8,672 nt of DNA. Source: Clostridiaceae bacterium (GTDB lineage: Bacteria; Bacillota; Clostridia; Saccharofermentanales; UBA5734). Shown in pieces: positions 1 to 6,218 of the stretch. The translations under genes were made by a program, and so were the position numbers. Each line of letters starts with the position of its first letter. Within the stretch, counting starts at the first letter, position 1. Below the pieces are notes generated by a model. It was not told the DNA's origin. It saw only the letters and a program-made list of their open reading frames with translations, and did not search any database. The stretch is from positions 1-8,672 of the forward strand of contig JAAYBY010000319.1 of NCBI GenBank assembly GCA_012729935.1. The letters are read 5' to 3'.

Positions 1-162
1 CATGCGGAACCGGCAGATTATTTAATGGCAACCGGTCTTGAAGCGCTAATCGGGTATTTAAGTCTAAAAAATGAGGATCAGCGGCTGGATCAGCTGATGA
101 CGATGATTCTGGAGGAGACAACAGATGGGACCGGAACGAAAGAAGAAACAGCAGCCACCTAA
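1..162 (+). CDS. mrnC: Mini-ribonuclease III, C-terminal part (5' end outside window)
   Basis: The first 53 codons of the window, in frame 1, are the tail of a Mini-III RNase, a dimeric RNase III-like enzyme without a dsRNA-binding domain that in Bacillus trims 23S rRNA ends. What I see is an ADYLMATGLEALIGYLSL stretch followed by a basic/acidic helix (RLDQLMTMILEE), which matches the conserved C-terminal helices of the family, where a Y-x-x-A/S-T-G-x-E-A-L-I-G-Y-L pattern is typical. A 14-residue polar tail follows and the gene stops at TAA 160-162. The next gene is rlmB, as in Bacillus and many clostridia, which supports the call. The last 38 bases overlap rlmB in another frame. The catalytic acidic residues of the N-terminal half lie outside the window, so activity cannot be judged. 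Confidence 0.85.
   Translation, partial: HAEPADYLMATGLEALIGYLSLKNEDQRLDQLMTMILEETTDGTGTKEETAAT
111..117 (+). promoter_or_regulatory. Ribosome binding site of rlmB
   Basis: GGAGGAG lies seven bases before ATG 125, inside the mrnC coding region. It decides the rlmB start in favour of 125 over the in-frame ATG at 164, which has no comparable purine-rich stretch ahead of it. Confidence 0.75.
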
Positions 163-1096
163 GATGACACGTTCGTCCGGTGAAAAAAGACAGAACAGGT
201 CAGCAGAGCGTCCTGTCAGACGGAAATCAGAGTTCAAGGCAGAACGTCCTGTCAGACAGAAATCAGCGTTCAAGGCTGAGCGTCCCGTCAGACAGGAAGC
301 TGCGTTCGAGACAGAACGCCAGCCTGCAGAAGCGGGCTCGCTGGATCGTCTGGAAGGACGTAATCCGATTTTTGAGGCCATGCGTGCCGGCCGTTCGATA
401 AACAAGCTGTGGATTCAGAAACGTGAAGGCAAACCGGATCCCGTCCTGACCCGATTGATGAATCAGGTAAAAGCGACTGGCGTACCGATCCTTGAAGTTG
501 ACCGGCAGGTTCTTGATCAGATGTCGGAAACGCATGCCCATCAGGGCGTCATTGCCCAACTGGCTGCACATGAATATGCCGATCTGGATGAGCTGGTTGC
601 ATCGATCGGGGAACGGGGAGAGGTACCGTTTCTCCTGATTCTGGATGAGCTGAAGGAAAGCTACAATCTGGGATCTGTCCTGAGGATCGCTGATGCAGCC
701 GGCGTTCATGGTGTGGTGATACCCAAACGGCGCTCAGTTGGTCTGGACGCTTCAGTTGGGAAAGCATCTGCCGGAGCAATGGAGTATGTCCCGGTCTGCC
801 GCGTCACCAATATCAGTCAGACCATAGAGACGCTCAAAGAAAAAGGATTCTGGATCACTGGAACGGATGCATCGGCCGATCTGGATTACCATGAGGCAGA
901 CTGGTCCGGACCGCTGGCGATATTGATCGGCAGTGAAGAATCGGGACTCAGTCCGGTCTTGAAAAAGCATTGTGATTTTCTGGTTTCAATACCCATGCAG
1001 GGTCATGTCAATTCGCTGAATGCAGCTGTGGCTACCGGCATCGTAGTTTTTGAAGCGGCAAAACAGCGTCGTCAGAATTTGAACCGGCAGGTGTGA
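125..1096 (+). CDS. rlmB: 23S rRNA (guanosine-2'-O-)-methyltransferase RlmB, SpoU/TrmH family
   Basis: This is a SPOUT-class ribose methyltransferase that uses SAM to methylate a guanosine of 23S rRNA (G2251 in E. coli numbering). The core starts near residue 76 (LEGRNPIFEAMRAGR, the substrate-binding L30e-like domain). The knotted SpoU domain follows: motif 1 NLGSVLRIADAAGV at 181-194, motif 2 ILIGSEESGLSP at 266-277, and motif 3 from SIPMQG at 288 to NSLNAAVATG at 296-305. The protein has 323 residues, against about 250 for the family, because of a roughly 75-residue very basic N-terminal extension with three 12-residue repeats. The usual D-P-x-N at the head of motif 1 reads ESYN here, keeping the Asn. 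The ATG at 125 has a good SD. The gene overlaps mrnC by 38 bases and ends four bases before sigH, implying co-transcription. TrmH-type tRNA methyltransferases are the main alternative; the gene context favours RlmB. Confidence 0.9.
   Translation: MGPERKKKQQPPKMTRSSGEKRQNRSAERPVRRKSEFKAERPVRQKSAFKAERPVRQEAAFETERQPAEAGSLDRLEGRNPIFEAMRAGRSINKLWIQKREGKPDPVLTRLMNQVKATGVPILEVDRQVLDQMSETHAHQGVIAQLAAHEYADLDELVASIGERGEVPFLLILDELKESYNLGSVLRIADAAGVHGVVIPKRRSVGLDASVGKASAGAMEYVPVCRVTNISQTIETLKEKGFWITGTDASADLDYHEADWSGPLAILIGSEESGLSPVLKKHCDFLVSIPMQGHVNSLNAAVATGIVVFEAAKQRRQNLNRQV
203..310 (+). repeat. Three in-frame 36-base tandem repeats in rlmB
   Basis: Residues 27-38, 39-50 and 51-62 of RlmB read AERPVRRKSEFK, AERPVRQKSAFK and AERPVRQEAAFE, with a partial fourth copy (TERQ) after them. 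The DNA copies share blocks such as CGTCCTGTCAGAC with scattered substitutions, so the units have diverged but keep phase with the reading frame. The encoded segment is rich in Arg, Lys and Gln and is probably disordered. Its role is unknown; binding to RNA is an inference from its charge. Confidence 0.9.
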
Positions 1097-1100
1097 TGTC

Positions 1101-1730
1101 ATGGCAGAGCTGCTGGACGAACGGGTCTTGCTTGAGCAGGCACGAGAAGGAGACAGTGATGCTGTCGATCAGCTGCTGACCCGCTATAAGGATCTGGTAC
1201 GCAGCAAGGCATCGCTGATGTATATGGCCGGTGCCGATTCCGAAGATGTGATTCAGGAAGGCATGATTGGACTTTACAAGGCCATTTGCGCCTATCAGCC
1301 AGAGAAGCAGGTTCCCTTCCAGGCTTTTGCGTCATACTGCATTCTGACACAGATCACTGATGCAGTACGGCGAGCGGCCAGACAGAAGCACCAACTGCTC
1401 AACCAGTCTGTTTCCCTGCACAGCCTGACTGATCCGGGGAATCAAAAGAGCCTGGCGGTGTCCGATGTGATCGCAGACACCAGAGAGCAGGATCCGGAGC
1501 AGCGATTACTTGACCGGGAACGTGTGTCGGATCTTCTGGCATTCATGCAGGCAGATCTGAGTCGACGGGAAAGGCAGTGTCTGCTCCTGCTGATCCAGAA
1601 TCTATCCTACCAGCAAATTGCCGACATTCTTGATGTTTCAGTCAAAACAGTTGATAATGCACTCGGAAGGGCACGTAGGAAAATCCGCCAGTTCCGCTCA
1701 GATTTATCAGAGTCTGACAACCGGAGGTGA
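1101..1730 (+). CDS. sigH: RNA polymerase sigma factor, SigH (Spo0H)-like sigma-70 family
   Basis: This 209-residue protein is an alternative sigma factor that directs RNA polymerase to a special promoter set; in Bacillus, SigH controls the entry into sporulation and competence genes. Region 2 spans about residues 20-95, with the core-binding and -10 recognition part GADSEDVIQEGMIGLYKAI at 44-62 and the SigH-like landmark RQKHQLLNQSVSLHSL at 94-109. A variable linker leads to region 4, whose helix-turn-helix LSYQQIADILDVSVKTVDNA at 168-187 contacts the -35 element. These match my memory of Bacillus SigH (GADREDIVQEGMIGLYKSI; RQKH..LN). AGGTG sits seven bases before ATG 1101. The gene follows rlmB by four bases, as in the Firmicute cluster, though yacP is missing. 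It may serve stationary phase or competence rather than sporulation if the host does not form spores. Confidence 0.85.
   Translation: MAELLDERVLLEQAREGDSDAVDQLLTRYKDLVRSKASLMYMAGADSEDVIQEGMIGLYKAICAYQPEKQVPFQAFASYCILTQITDAVRRAARQKHQLLNQSVSLHSLTDPGNQKSLAVSDVIADTREQDPEQRLLDRERVSDLLAFMQADLSRRERQCLLLLIQNLSYQQIADILDVSVKTVDNALGRARRKIRQFRSDLSESDNRR
1723..1729 (+). promoter_or_regulatory. Ribosome binding site of the lipoprotein gene, inside sigH
   Basis: GGAGGTG occupies the last Arg codons of sigH and runs into its stop codon. GGAGG is eight bases from ATG 1736 but only two from ATG 1730, and an upstream GTG at 1727 is part of the SD itself. This selects 1736 as the start and suggests translational coupling to sigH. 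Confidence 0.75.
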
Positions 1731-1735
1731 TGCAG

Positions 1736-3037
1736 ATGCACAGGTGGATCCGAAAATTATTGATAACCGTGATGATCGTATCGATGATCCTGACGACGGT
1801 CAGCTGCTCATCCGACACGGGTCTGTTCGGCATGCTGTCAAGCGAGCTGCGCGGTAACGGACAGCGCCAGCCGAGTGCACGAAATCTGACTGCCCATCAG
1901 CTGGTTCAGAAAATGGCTGATACCATCCGTAATCGAAGCGATGTCGCGGCGACGTTCAGCAGTATCCCGGAAAAGCAAAGAGGATCGGTCAGCCTGGACC
2001 TTTTCCAGCAGTATATTGCTTTATTGACCAGAGGCGTAGCCGGATCCATCGTGTCGTTCTCGCCGATGACTGAAGACGAATTCAGTGAGATTCAGGCGAT
2101 TATGAACGAACGGGTACCAGGACAAAAGGACCAGATTGAAACGTTGAATGGCTTCTGGATCCACACAAAAGGTGTGGGTCAGTCTGAAGGACGGTTTGCG
2201 GTTTTTGTCGAGGCAAAAGAAGGCGAAGTTGCCACGCTGGCCGGGTGGTGGGTGGAGCAGCTCATTGCCCTTCAGCAATTTTCGGTTTTGTACTTCGACG
2301 CCCTGAGTGGTGGTGATCAGGAAGCACTGGCAGCTCTGCTCAAGGAAACGGATTTGCCGGAGTCAATCATCGATATTCGTGCAGCGAGGCTGATTGACTT
2401 TTACCGGAATAACATCAACTCCAGGCCGGATGAGTTCCGGCTGACGCACGCGCGGATTGACAGCATTGGATTTGAGGAGTTCGGTATCATCAACCCGGAC
2501 AGGAGCCAATCCGTCAGCCGCAGCATAGAGATCATGCAAACCGGCAGCGGCTTGTACCAGGTGCAGGATGTACTGCCGGAGAAAATTCAGATCTCCGATC
2601 TTCAGATTCTCTATGATGACAAGCTGCTGATGACGTTCGGGCAAATTCAGGATGGTGAAGACGCGCAGATCAGATCTGGTGAACTGGAGAGCATCATCGG
2701 TGAATCGCTGCTGCACGATAACAGTGTCTGCACAACTGCACCAAACGGGGTTCAGCGGATCAACCTGCAGTATAGGTCTCTTCGTCTGAAGGCTGAGGGA
2801 ACATGCTTCCGCCACAGCCGCTGGAGCGGTACAATCACGGAAATTGAACTGGTCAGCACAAAATGCAGCACTGGTTCAGGACTGCGGCCGGGCGATTCGC
2901 TTGAACGGTTGCTGGAACAGTATCCTTTCGCGTTGGAATCGAATCTAATCATGAGTGGTGAGACTCCCCTTGGGCGGGTTCAGCTGCGCTTCAAGGTTGA
3001 AGATGACGTGATCCAAAGCATCGTGCTGTCCCATTGA
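1736..3037 (+). CDS. Predicted lipoprotein of unknown function, coupled to sigH
   Basis: I do not recognise a named family. From ATG 1736 the product has 433 residues. It opens with a basic n-region (MHRWIRK), a hydrophobic stretch LLITVMIVSMIL and a lipobox-like TVSC with Cys at residue 24, so it is probably exported and lipid-anchored; Thr at the -3 position is less usual than Leu. A polar, Gln- and Ser-rich linker follows, then a mainly helical region. Around residues 185-230 (FSVLYFDALSGGDQEALAAL and on) there is a segment that could belong to an NTF2-like or all-helical fold, a weak suggestion. The C-terminus, GLRPGDSLERLLEQYPFA at about 382-399, resembles the G-x-x-x-G-D-S-x-x-x-(V/L)-x-x-x-Y module common in Gram-positive envelope proteins. 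Four Cys occur in the last 110 residues. Its start five bases after sigH ends implies joint expression. Confidence 0.75.
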   Translation: MHRWIRKLLITVMIVSMILTTVSCSSDTGLFGMLSSELRGNGQRQPSARNLTAHQLVQKMADTIRNRSDVAATFSSIPEKQRGSVSLDLFQQYIALLTRGVAGSIVSFSPMTEDEFSEIQAIMNERVPGQKDQIETLNGFWIHTKGVGQSEGRFAVFVEAKEGEVATLAGWWVEQLIALQQFSVLYFDALSGGDQEALAALLKETDLPESIIDIRAARLIDFYRNNINSRPDEFRLTHARIDSIGFEEFGIINPDRSQSVSRSIEIMQTGSGLYQVQDVLPEKIQISDLQILYDDKLLMTFGQIQDGEDAQIRSGELESIIGESLLHDNSVCTTAPNGVQRINLQYRSLRLKAEGTCFRHSRWSGTITEIELVSTKCSTGSGLRPGDSLERLLEQYPFALESNLIMSGETPLGRVQLRFKVEDDVIQSIVLSH

Positions 3038-3067
3038 CGCGAAAGAATCAATAAAAGAGTCAATAAA

Positions 3068-3829
3068 TCAGATGTCTTCCAAAAGCAGCTGTTTCAAACG
3101 GTTTTGTGTCTGCTCTGTGACACCGCACCGCAGCAGATAATCGGAAACGCTGCCGTAGTTTTTATATAAATAATCAAGCGTCTTTTCCATATAGACAGCC
3201 GGTGTGGTCAGGTAACGCTGATGATCAGATGGAATTTGATGCATGATCGTCTGAAACCAGGGCTGCAGGTTCGTTTCACTGATCTGGTAATCCGCAACAA
3301 TGACCGAATCCGGCACATCAGCGAGCAGCAGAAGCAACGCTGAGATGAGTCCTGTCCGGTCTTTTCCGTGTGAACAGTGAAACAGGCGTGCACCGGACTG
3401 GTCACTGGACAGATGGTGCATCACACGCCCGATTGCCTGCTTGGCGTCATCCAGCATGTGATGGTACAGATCAACCAGCTCGGGGCGTTTATTGTTATTT
3501 TTGGCGTGATTTCGTTCGAGCTGATCGAACTTCTCATCGAGATCAGTACCCAGCAGCGAGATATTGACATATTCGATCAGAGGATGCCCGGATAACAGAT
3601 GAGGCAGTTGGCTGATTTCAGCGGGACTGCGCAGATCAATGACCTGTGAGACCGGTATCGCCAACAGTTGATCGAGTTCATGGCGATTGAGCCTGACAGG
3701 TGCGTCAGAACGGAGAAATCGTCCATAACGGGTTGCCCTGCCGTCCCTGGTCGGATGACCACCCAGATCACGAATATTGTAAAGCGTCTGAAAAACCAAA
3801 TTCTTGCCAGACTCATCAGTACCAGACAT
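3068..3829 (-). CDS. Cys-dependent tyrosine/serine protein phosphatase
   Basis: This 253-residue cytoplasmic protein belongs to the Tyr_phosphatase3 group of dual-type bacterial phosphatases that dephosphorylate phosphotyrosine or phosphoserine, and in some members phosphoinositides. The evidence is the P-loop HCSHGKDRTG at 151-160, giving the C-x5-R signature with nucleophile Cys152 and Arg158, and the N-terminal NIRDLGGHPTRDGR (18-31), RFLRSD (37-42) and VIDLRSPAE (63-71) blocks that recur in this family. A candidate acid is Asp131-region or Asp96-98 upstream, not assignable by eye. No signal peptide is seen. AAGGAG lies close before ATG 3829 on the minus strand. The gene is convergent with the lipoprotein gene (30-base gap, no clear terminator) and divergent from the YaiI-like gene. 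The substrate is unknown. Confidence 0.88.
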   Translation of the reverse strand: MSGTDESGKNLVFQTLYNIRDLGGHPTRDGRATRYGRFLRSDAPVRLNRHELDQLLAIPVSQVIDLRSPAEISQLPHLLSGHPLIEYVNISLLGTDLDEKFDQLERNHAKNNNKRPELVDLYHHMLDDAKQAIGRVMHHLSSDQSGARLFHCSHGKDRTGLISALLLLLADVPDSVIVADYQISETNLQPWFQTIMHQIPSDHQRYLTTPAVYMEKTLDYLYKNYGSVSDYLLRCGVTEQTQNRLKQLLLEDI

Positions 3830-3869
3830 TCCATCTCTCCTTTTTTTGTAATCGTTCGAATCAACACAA

Positions 3870-3899
3870 TTGGCATTTGCTGTTGCTTTCCGATAGAAT
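3870..3899 (+). promoter_or_regulatory. Predicted sigma-A type promoter of the YaiI-like gene
   Basis: TTGGCA (3870-3875) and TAGAAT (3894-3899) are each one base from consensus and are separated by 18 bases. Transcription would start near 3906, about 29 bases before ATG 3935. Confidence 0.55.
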
Positions 3900-3906
3900 T
3901 ATATCA
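3898..3906 (-). promoter_or_regulatory. Predicted extended -10 promoter of the phosphatase gene
   Basis: On the minus strand the sequence reads TGATATAAT: a perfect TATAAT preceded by the TG of an extended -10 element. I find no good -35 hexamer, which extended -10 promoters can lack. It would start transcription near 3890, leaving a leader of about 60 bases. It overlaps the opposing -10 of the YaiI-like gene by two bases. Confidence 0.5.
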
Positions 3907-3934
3907 TGAATAAACCAATGAAGAGCTTAACAAC

Positions 3935-4417
3935 ATGGTAAACATGAATGTCTGTTCAGGCATTACGGCGATCCGGGTCGACGCCGATGCCTGTCCTGTG
4001 GCTGTCCGTGATTTGATTATAGAAGAAGCACGCAGACGAAAGATCCATCTGGTTTTTTACATCGATGAGAACCATGAGCTGGAACCGGCTTACGGTCAGG
4101 TCAGGCAGGTTGGCCAGGGACGGGATGCGGTCGATCTGGTGCTTGTGCAGGATGTGCGTCAGCGGGATCTGGTGATCACACAGGATTATGGCCTGGCTGC
4201 GCTGGTTTTGGCGAAAAAAGGCACTGCCATTCATCCGAGCGGCCTGGTGTTCAGCGATCAGAATATTGATCGACTGCTGTTCGAGCGCCATTTGTCAGGA
4301 AAAATGCGTCGTGCCGGACAACGGACGACCCATCAAGGCAAACGACGTAAAGAAGAGGACAGGCAATTCGCCAACGCTTTCTATCGGGTTCTAAACGGAC
4401 AGGTTCAGTTCGAGTGA
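3935..4417 (+). CDS. YaiI/YqxD family protein (DUF188, PIN-like fold)
   Basis: This 160-residue protein belongs to the DUF188 family, small cytoplasmic proteins with a predicted PIN-like nuclease fold whose function is not established. The hallmarks are visible: RVDADACPV at 14-22 with two acidic residues on the first strand, DLVITQDYGLAALVLAKKG at 78-96, and the C-terminal run DQNIDRLLFERHLSGKMRRAG (108-128) followed by a basic HQGKRRKEEDRQF segment. The start is ATG 3935, preceded by a weak GAAGAG at nine bases; ATG 3944 is an alternative and would still leave an N-terminus slightly longer than that of typical members, which begin almost at the VDADACPV strand. Its 3' end overlaps the opposing DUF4387 gene by 27 bases. 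Confidence 0.88.
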   Translation: MVNMNVCSGITAIRVDADACPVAVRDLIIEEARRRKIHLVFYIDENHELEPAYGQVRQVGQGRDAVDLVLVQDVRQRDLVITQDYGLAALVLAKKGTAIHPSGLVFSDQNIDRLLFERHLSGKMRRAGQRTTHQGKRRKEEDRQFANAFYRVLNGQVQFE

Positions 4418-4714
4418 CAGCAATGGTGCATGCTGTTGTGCGCCATAGACATCGGTTTCGCCCAGATCACCGGAGCATAGAGGCCGCTTGATGGTAATTT
4501 TGATCGCCTTGGCCGGCTTAAAGGGAATGATGTTCAACACATCATCCGGCTGGAGCTGAAACAGACGGCAGACGGTGTCGGTGTTGATTGCATCGGCTGC
4601 GACAACCTTTTCAAACCAGTCAAGGCTCTTGAACATGATATCAAACGTCAGCTCATACGGGCCGGCGTTTTTGCTGCGAATAACGTCCGTGATATCAATT
4701 AGTTTGATGCGCAT
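4391..4714 (-). CDS. DUF4387 family protein, partner of AtuA-type protein
   Basis: This 107-residue protein matches the DUF4387 family as I recall it: KLIDITDVIRSKNAGPYELT near the N-terminus, a central helical part, KAIKITIKRP at about 69-78, and the signature GETDVYGAQQHAPLL at about 87-101. In many genomes this domain lies directly after, or is fused to the end of, AtuA/DUF1446 proteins, and here it follows one by 46 bases on the same strand. Its biochemical role is not established; action as a subunit of the AtuA partner is an inference from this linkage. The start ATG at 4714 is chosen over ATG 4723 because AAAGGA (4723-4728) lies eight bases ahead of it but overlaps the other. No signal peptide or membrane segment is seen. 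Confidence 0.85.
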   Translation of the reverse strand: MRIKLIDITDVIRSKNAGPYELTFDIMFKSLDWFEKVVAADAINTDTVCRLFQLQPDDVLNIIPFKPAKAIKITIKRPLCSGDLGETDVYGAQQHAPLLSLELNLSV

Positions 4715-4722
4715 ATGTCTCA

Positions 4723-4728
4723 TCCTTT
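4723..4728 (-). promoter_or_regulatory. Ribosome binding site of the DUF4387 gene
   Basis: AAAGGA on the minus strand is eight bases before ATG 4714. It overlaps the alternative in-frame ATG (4721-4723), which makes that longer start unlikely. Confidence 0.65.
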
Positions 4729-4760
4729 AAAAACGCAAAAGCAGTCGTTGGTCAGCTTAT

Positions 4761-6122
4761 TCAGACATCTTTGAAGGTGACAGGGAAGGGCTCGGCCGGA
4801 TCGGCGACAGCCATCAGGTGATAGAGACTGAACACGAACGTCCGGCCTGTTGAGATATCGCTTGGCGAATAGGGGAAGGCAAGGTTGCCAGCAGTCGCCC
4901 GCCGGCCGGGATAACCGTAGTGCAGCAGCGTTGAGCGGGCGAAGGAACAAATCGTATCTGCCTGATCCTGCGTGTCGGCTGTTGCTTCAATCACGATACC
5001 CAGCTCGTGGACTCCTTCGGTTGATGGTGTCGGTTCCAGTACCCCCATCACACCATTTTTGCCATAAATGTTAAACCTCAGGTGATAAGTCCAGTTTAAA
5101 TCCCGGAAATTATCAGCGACGCGTTCAGAGACTGCCTCGGTGATTTGATCGATCGCACTGATCATGATCGGATCACGGGCTCCGGCGATGGAAACGGTAC
5201 GATAGCCGATCGGCCTGGCACCTTCCAGCTTGATGGTGTAGGGTGTGGCCGGAATCCAACGGGAGCCGCTGACCCGGACTGACGTATCCGTTTCCTGGAT
5301 AAACGCACAATCTCTGAGATCAAGATGTCCGCCGGGTCCATAGAGCATATAGGGATTGCTCTTCTCATAGAGCGTGTGTGCCGCGACGGATTGGGTGGTG
5401 CAGGCGCGGATGGGATTGAGCGGCTCCAAAACAAAGGAATCTTCATAAAGTGTGCCAAACATGCAGTCAGACCCGCTGCCCGGTGTTGCGCAGATGGCGG
5501 CACATTCCAGGATCTTGCCAAGGTGCAGCGCCAGTGCCTGGTCATAGCCCAGCTTGATCGGCAACGCTGCAAAAATGGACGGATCATAAGCTCTGCCGGC
5601 CAAAATGACATCCGGATTTCCGTCTAAAGCGCGGATGATGGGTTCAACACCCATCTGGGCGACGATGTGCGTCGAAGCGTCGATGGCGTCAACAATCAGC
5701 TCTGGCGCAGGATCGAGCGCGCTGATGTTGCCCGCCGCCAGTTCGTCTTTCAGACGGCTCTTCTCGAAATCAGCAGAAATCAGAGCGAGCTTAAAGTGAA
5801 GATTGTTATCCCTGGCGATCTCCAGCACAATGTCCGTGCACCAGTCAAGATGAGGTTTGGCACCGCTCCCGCCTGCTGATCCGATGATGATCGGGATCTT
5901 TGCCTTTAATCCCGCTTTGATCATGATCGTCAAATCGCGCTTGACGGCGGTTCGATTGGTAAAAGACTTGCCTGCACCCAGATAGTAGGGGCCGGGGTCT
6001 GTAGAACCGGCATCAGCGGCAATCAGGTGCGGATGCTTGCTCATACCAGCTTCAAAGGACTCAACAGGAAAGCCATACCCGAGCATCGCTGCTGCTGACA
6101 AAATTCGAAAAGGTTCTTTCAT
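4761..6122 (-). CDS. AtuA family protein (DUF1446), acyclic terpene utilisation-like
   Basis: This 453-residue cytoplasmic protein belongs to the AtuA/DUF1446 family, named after a gene of the Pseudomonas citronellol/geraniol pathway but spread far beyond it. Family landmarks seen are DAGSTDPGPYYLG (37-49), IIIGSAGGSGAKPHLDW (78-94), VILAGRAYDPSIFAALPIKLG (172-192), the LGKILECAAICATPG segment (201-215), and LYEKSNPYMLYGPGGHLDLR (251-270). The last third (TYHLRFNIYGKNGVMG, then TLLHYGYPGRRATAGNLAFP) is the AtuA C-terminal part. The enzymatic reaction is not known with certainty, and terpene use should not be assumed in a Firmicute. AAGGAG is six bases before the start. DUF4387 follows and the PHP gene precedes by 96 bases on the same strand, so the three probably form an operon. 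No other terpene-degradation gene is in the window. Confidence 0.88.
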   Translation of the reverse strand: MKEPFRILSAAAMLGYGFPVESFEAGMSKHPHLIAADAGSTDPGPYYLGAGKSFTNRTAVKRDLTIMIKAGLKAKIPIIIGSAGGSGAKPHLDWCTDIVLEIARDNNLHFKLALISADFEKSRLKDELAAGNISALDPAPELIVDAIDASTHIVAQMGVEPIIRALDGNPDVILAGRAYDPSIFAALPIKLGYDQALALHLGKILECAAICATPGSGSDCMFGTLYEDSFVLEPLNPIRACTTQSVAAHTLYEKSNPYMLYGPGGHLDLRDCAFIQETDTSVRVSGSRWIPATPYTIKLEGARPIGYRTVSIAGARDPIMISAIDQITEAVSERVADNFRDLNWTYHLRFNIYGKNGVMGVLEPTPSTEGVHELGIVIEATADTQDQADTICSFARSTLLHYGYPGRRATAGNLAFPYSPSDISTGRTFVFSLYHLMAVADPAEPFPVTFKDV

Positions 6123-6128
6123 GGCGTA

Positions 6129-6160
6129 CTCCTTGGCTGCTTGACAGCCGGATGATCCGG
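6129..6160 (-). promoter_or_regulatory. Hairpin-forming leader and SD of the AtuA gene
   Basis: Two inverted repeats lie just ahead of the AtuA ribosome binding site. CCGGAT-G-ATCCGG (6148-6160) is a perfect 13-base palindrome. GGCTG-CTTGA-CAGCC (6135-6149) has five-base arms and a five-base loop. They share 6148-6149, so both full stems cannot form together. The second stem abuts the AAGGAG at 6129-6134. The palindrome could be a protein operator or an RNA hairpin tuning translation; neither is demonstrated. Confidence 0.4.
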
Positions 6161-6218
6161 ACTAAGTAATCATTGGCATTGTTCGTTATTCATATGACGT
6201 TTTTCCTGTTTCATTATC

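Noticed and set aside
203..310. CRISPR-like repeated DNA
   Set aside because: The 36-base units are directly contiguous without spacers, diverge in sequence and keep the rlmB reading frame, so they are coding repeats.
2363..2815. 150-residue minus-strand open frame inside the lipoprotein gene
   Set aside because: It has no SD or family signature and lies opposite a coupled plus-strand gene with a signal peptide.
3038..3067. Bidirectional terminator between the lipoprotein and phosphatase genes
   Set aside because: The 30 bases contain only a short AT-rich near-repeat of TCAATAAA and no inverted repeat.
4417..4436. Intrinsic terminator after the YaiI-like gene
   Set aside because: The six-base stem has an eight-base loop and no T-run in either direction, and it lies within DUF4387 coding sequence.
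5162..5611. 149-residue minus-strand frame inside the AtuA gene
   Set aside because: It is a shifted frame of the AtuA coding sequence, which continues intact through the whole region with conserved family motifs; no frameshift is needed.
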